A stretch of 64,000 nucleotides of DNA from Paenibacillus harenae (GTDB lineage: Bacteria; Bacillota; Bacilli; Paenibacillales; Paenibacillaceae): contig NZ_JAUSST010000003.1 in NCBI RefSeq assembly GCF_030812415.1, positions 620,001-684,000 on the forward strand, given 5' to 3'. The notes beneath the pieces were generated by a model, which was given only the letters and a program-made list of their open reading frames with translations, did not search any database and was not told the origin of the DNA. Shown piece after piece: positions 62,048 through 64,000 of this stretch (its first letter is position 1; each line of letters opens with the position of its first letter). The translations under genes and the position numbers were made by a program.

Positions 62048-63167
62048 TCCTGAATGGATGCAAAAATTGAAAACAACTGATCCGTTGCGGGCGAAAACCT
62101 TCACCCCTGAAAAAATGTCTGTAATCGAGAAGGCAGTCGAAAATATGAACAAACCATCGAGAGGACGCAAGCGGAAGATATGGATTCCGGGCTTCGCGGC
62201 AGTTGTCGCGGCCGTCATCTTCGTAAGCGGCATCCTGCCAAGCGGCCCTTATACGGGATGGCTCTCGGATCTATTCGAGAATGAACAGAATGACGGCACT
62301 ACGGCCAAACCGAATCCAATCCCTCCGGATCAGGCGGATCCGCAGCCAGAGATCGAGCCCCAGCCGCCGGCGGAAACCGTCCCGTTGACCGGAAAACTGA
62401 AGGACCAGCTCCAATTCAGCACGGAGAGTGAGATGACTATTTCGATCCATGACGCACAGAGCGGGAAAGACATCGATATTCCCGCTGAACGCGAGTATGT
62501 TATTCTGCAAAGCCTGAACGGAACAGACTTAACTGCGGCTAAAGCTCAGGAGGCCGCTTCATCCGGTCCTGAAGCGAGCGTGTTCCTCCGTTTTTTGGTA
62601 GACGGGAAAATTTATCAAATTCCTTATCGCCTGAAGGCGAACACGATCGAGTGGAAGGGACAATCGTTCTATGTGGACGACGGGATCATGCTGCTGATGC
62701 ACGGACTGCTGTTGCCGGAGACGAAGCTCACACAGATCGACAGAGTTTTTGAGCAGGCGCGTAAGGAGCAGGAAAATGGCCAGGTGATCGAGCAGGAAAA
62801 TCGATATGATTGGGAAAGGCTGCAGATTAACGGGAAAGACTATGCAGCTTGGGAAAAAGAACTGAAGAACCTGCCGCTTGTCAGCGAGAAAAAATACTAT
62901 AATTTTTTTACCGAGAAGATGAATAGTATCAGGCAGTACGAAGGCATCACCGCGTTGAATCAGGCCATCCTTTTTGAAGATCCGAAGTATGGAACGAAAG
63001 ACGGCATCCGTGTCGGACTGACCGAAGCGGAGGTTATTGCGAAGCTTGGAGAGCCGAACAAAAAGTCGACTACGGAGTGGAGCTATAAGGACGGCGATTA
63101 TTCCCAATTTCATCTCTATTTCGAAAATGGAAAGGTCCTTTATATCGTAATCGCGATGCCGTTGTAA
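62034..63167 (+). CDS. Anti-sigma-like membrane protein
   Basis: ATG 62034 follows AAGGAGGGTACTGCAT, giving 377 residues. A cytoplasmic N-terminus of about 50 residues (FTPEKMSVIEKAVENM) precedes one membrane helix (IWIPGFAAVVAAVIFVSGIL), a Pro-rich linker and a large outer domain. It ends in GIRVGLTEAEVIAKLGEPNKKSTTEWSYKDGDYSQFHLYFENGKV, which looks like a small SmpA/BamE-like fold. The overlap with the sigma gene and the topology support an anti-sigma role; no zinc motif is present. Confidence 0.72.
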   Translation: MNEFDPEWMQKLKTTDPLRAKTFTPEKMSVIEKAVENMNKPSRGRKRKIWIPGFAAVVAAVIFVSGILPSGPYTGWLSDLFENEQNDGTTAKPNPIPPDQADPQPEIEPQPPAETVPLTGKLKDQLQFSTESEMTISIHDAQSGKDIDIPAEREYVILQSLNGTDLTAAKAQEAASSGPEASVFLRFLVDGKIYQIPYRLKANTIEWKGQSFYVDDGIMLLMHGLLLPETKLTQIDRVFEQARKEQENGQVIEQENRYDWERLQINGKDYAAWEKELKNLPLVSEKKYYNFFTEKMNSIRQYEGITALNQAILFEDPKYGTKDGIRVGLTEAEVIAKLGEPNKKSTTEWSYKDGDYSQFHLYFENGKVLYIVIAMPL

Positions 63168-63287
63168 GCGGGAGCCCTGTAAGCATAGGAGTAAGCAAAA
63201 CATCCATTACTCAACGGAAACGCTGAGGTTGTCGGATCGTTCGACAACCTTGCTGCGTTTCGCTGTTAGTCGAGGTGAATATGTACA

Positions 63288-63569
63288 GTGGCTGTGGAGA
63301 TAACAACGATTCAAAGAGAAGAGCTGCTACGAAAGGCAGATGTATTAAGGCAATATGAAATCTACGGTTACCAAGTCGCTTATTACTTACTTGAAAATGA
63401 AACTCTAGCCACCAAAGCGACCACCCAAGCGTTGATTGAATTATTAAAAGATGAAGATTTCTTTCATCAAACCCAATCTCTTCAAAAGCAAAAAACGAAA
63501 CAAGTCTTCATAATGCAATCATTGTTGATCAAAAGTTTAGTTTTACAACAGACATCTTATACTGAATAG
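63288..63569 (+). CDS. Small conserved-looking cytoplasmic protein
   Basis: 93 residues, GTG start after a GAGGTGAATATGTACA region. Helical and charged (IQREELLRKADVLRQYEIYGYQVAYYLLENETLATKATTQALIELL), with KQKTKQVFIMQSLLIKSLVL at the end. The YYLLENE-ATxATTxAL portion resembles the first helices of sigma-2-like domains, which is only an impression. It is preceded by a hairpin, GTTGTCGGATCGTTCGACAAC (about 63230-63250). Confidence 0.5.
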   Translation: MAVEITTIQREELLRKADVLRQYEIYGYQVAYYLLENETLATKATTQALIELLKDEDFFHQTQSLQKQKTKQVFIMQSLLIKSLVLQQTSYTE

Positions 63570-63703
63570 ACATCTATTATTCTGATCGCGGATGAGCATG
63601 GTATCTTTGACTGAACTAAACGGGTACGAAAGCATTCGTAGCTCCAGTTATCCTAGTATAGCAACATTCCCTATAAATTGTAGCCAACCTCGGAAGGGCA
63701 GCC

Positions 63704-63961
63704 ATGGCAGCCCTTCGCTACGCTAACTGGCAGTTTAATGTAATGCTATATCATTACAAAGAAACCCAAAATATCATCACGGATCTTGAACAACATCCCT
63801 TAGCTCCAATAATTCAATACTTCCCAGAAACTTTTAGCTTTTACTTAATAACTGACTCTCTTTGGTTGGATCTTTTTATTTTTGTGGGCTTCTCGTTTTT
63901 GATATTTTTATTTGCAAACATCCTATTTATTAAAATGAACAATAATAAATTGTTACCTTAG
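63704..63961 (+). CDS. Small membrane protein or gene fragment
   Basis: The frame overlaps a repeat copy at its 5' end, so the first codons are suspect; ATG 63742 is the more sensible start but has no ribosome site. The C-terminal part has a membrane helix (LWLDLFIFVGFSFLIFLFANILFI) and a basic end. The upstream DNA (GGGCAGCC/GGCAGCCC with GCTAACTGGCAGTTTAAT, about 63696-63740) is a repeat copy. It may be a remnant. Confidence 0.35.
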   Translation: MAALRYANWQFNVMLYHYKETQNIITDLEQHPLAPIIQYFPETFSFYLITDSLWLDLFIFVGFSFLIFLFANILFIKMNNNKLLP

Positions 63962-64000
63962 TCGAAGATCAAATACGGTGAACCGTATTGCAAATAGTGG

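Overview
The window looks like chromosome from a low-to-mid GC Gram-positive endospore-former of the Paenibacillaceae type. I infer this from strong AGGAGG ribosome sites with frequent TTG and GTG starts, SLH-anchored and very large modular secreted carbohydrate enzymes, copper-amine-oxidase-like stalk domains, FIMAH and FIVAR domains, ECF sigma/anti-sigma pairs, EcsC, VanZ and DUF2269 proteins. I see no rRNA, tRNA, CRISPR array or intact prophage.

Layout. 1-0.8 kb: end of a secreted glycoside hydrolase. 0.9-7.3 kb: an imine-reductase-like enzyme, then two related TetR modules, one linked to an MFS efflux pump and one to an FAD oxidoreductase, with an orphan class-II aaRS-like gene between them. 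7.3-10.6 kb: a broken EamA gene, an EcsC protein, and an HxlR regulator divergent from an old yellow enzyme. 10.7-14.2 kb: a TAXI-TRAP uptake operon. 14.4-19.6 kb: a stalk-domain protein, a MocR regulator divergent from an aldo/keto reductase, a VOC remnant and a PAF-acetylhydrolase-like enzyme. 19.9-22.4 kb: an RHH/PIN toxin-antitoxin-like pair and an ECF sigma/anti-sigma pair. 22.7-34.4 kb: secreted proteins, including one of 2587 residues preceded by a cre-like site. 34.5-36.6 kb: an ArsR regulator, an NAD(P)H oxidoreductase and a nitroreductase. 36.7-45 kb: a decayed, repeat-rich zone with an IS66 remnant, VanZ, a serpin remnant, an SLH-anchored glycoside hydrolase and a broken integrase. 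44.8-53 kb: a phosphotransferase, an HxlR/NmrA/DUF2269 set, small lipoproteins, and a MerR regulator with two more imine-reductase-like genes. 53-64 kb: a small membrane protein, alpha-carbonic anhydrase divergent from a fused histidine kinase-response regulator, a CBS protein, an orphan hisB, a methyltransferase, and a second ECF sigma/anti-sigma pair.

Two themes recur. The first is redox and electrophile handling: three imine-reductase-like enzymes, an old yellow enzyme, an NQO/KefF-like flavoprotein, a nitroreductase, an aldo/keto reductase, an NmrA-like protein and an FAD oxidoreductase, mostly beside a one-component regulator with readable operators. The second is extracellular polysaccharide use.

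The less expected signals are: duplicated TetR modules whose operators have changed in step; two imine-reductase promoters 49 kb apart that share one MerR-type operator; a kinase and LuxR-type regulator fused in one reading frame; a directional family of hairpin repeats; and several genes where a strong Shine-Dalgarno is followed by CTG, ATC or ATA and no usual start codon.
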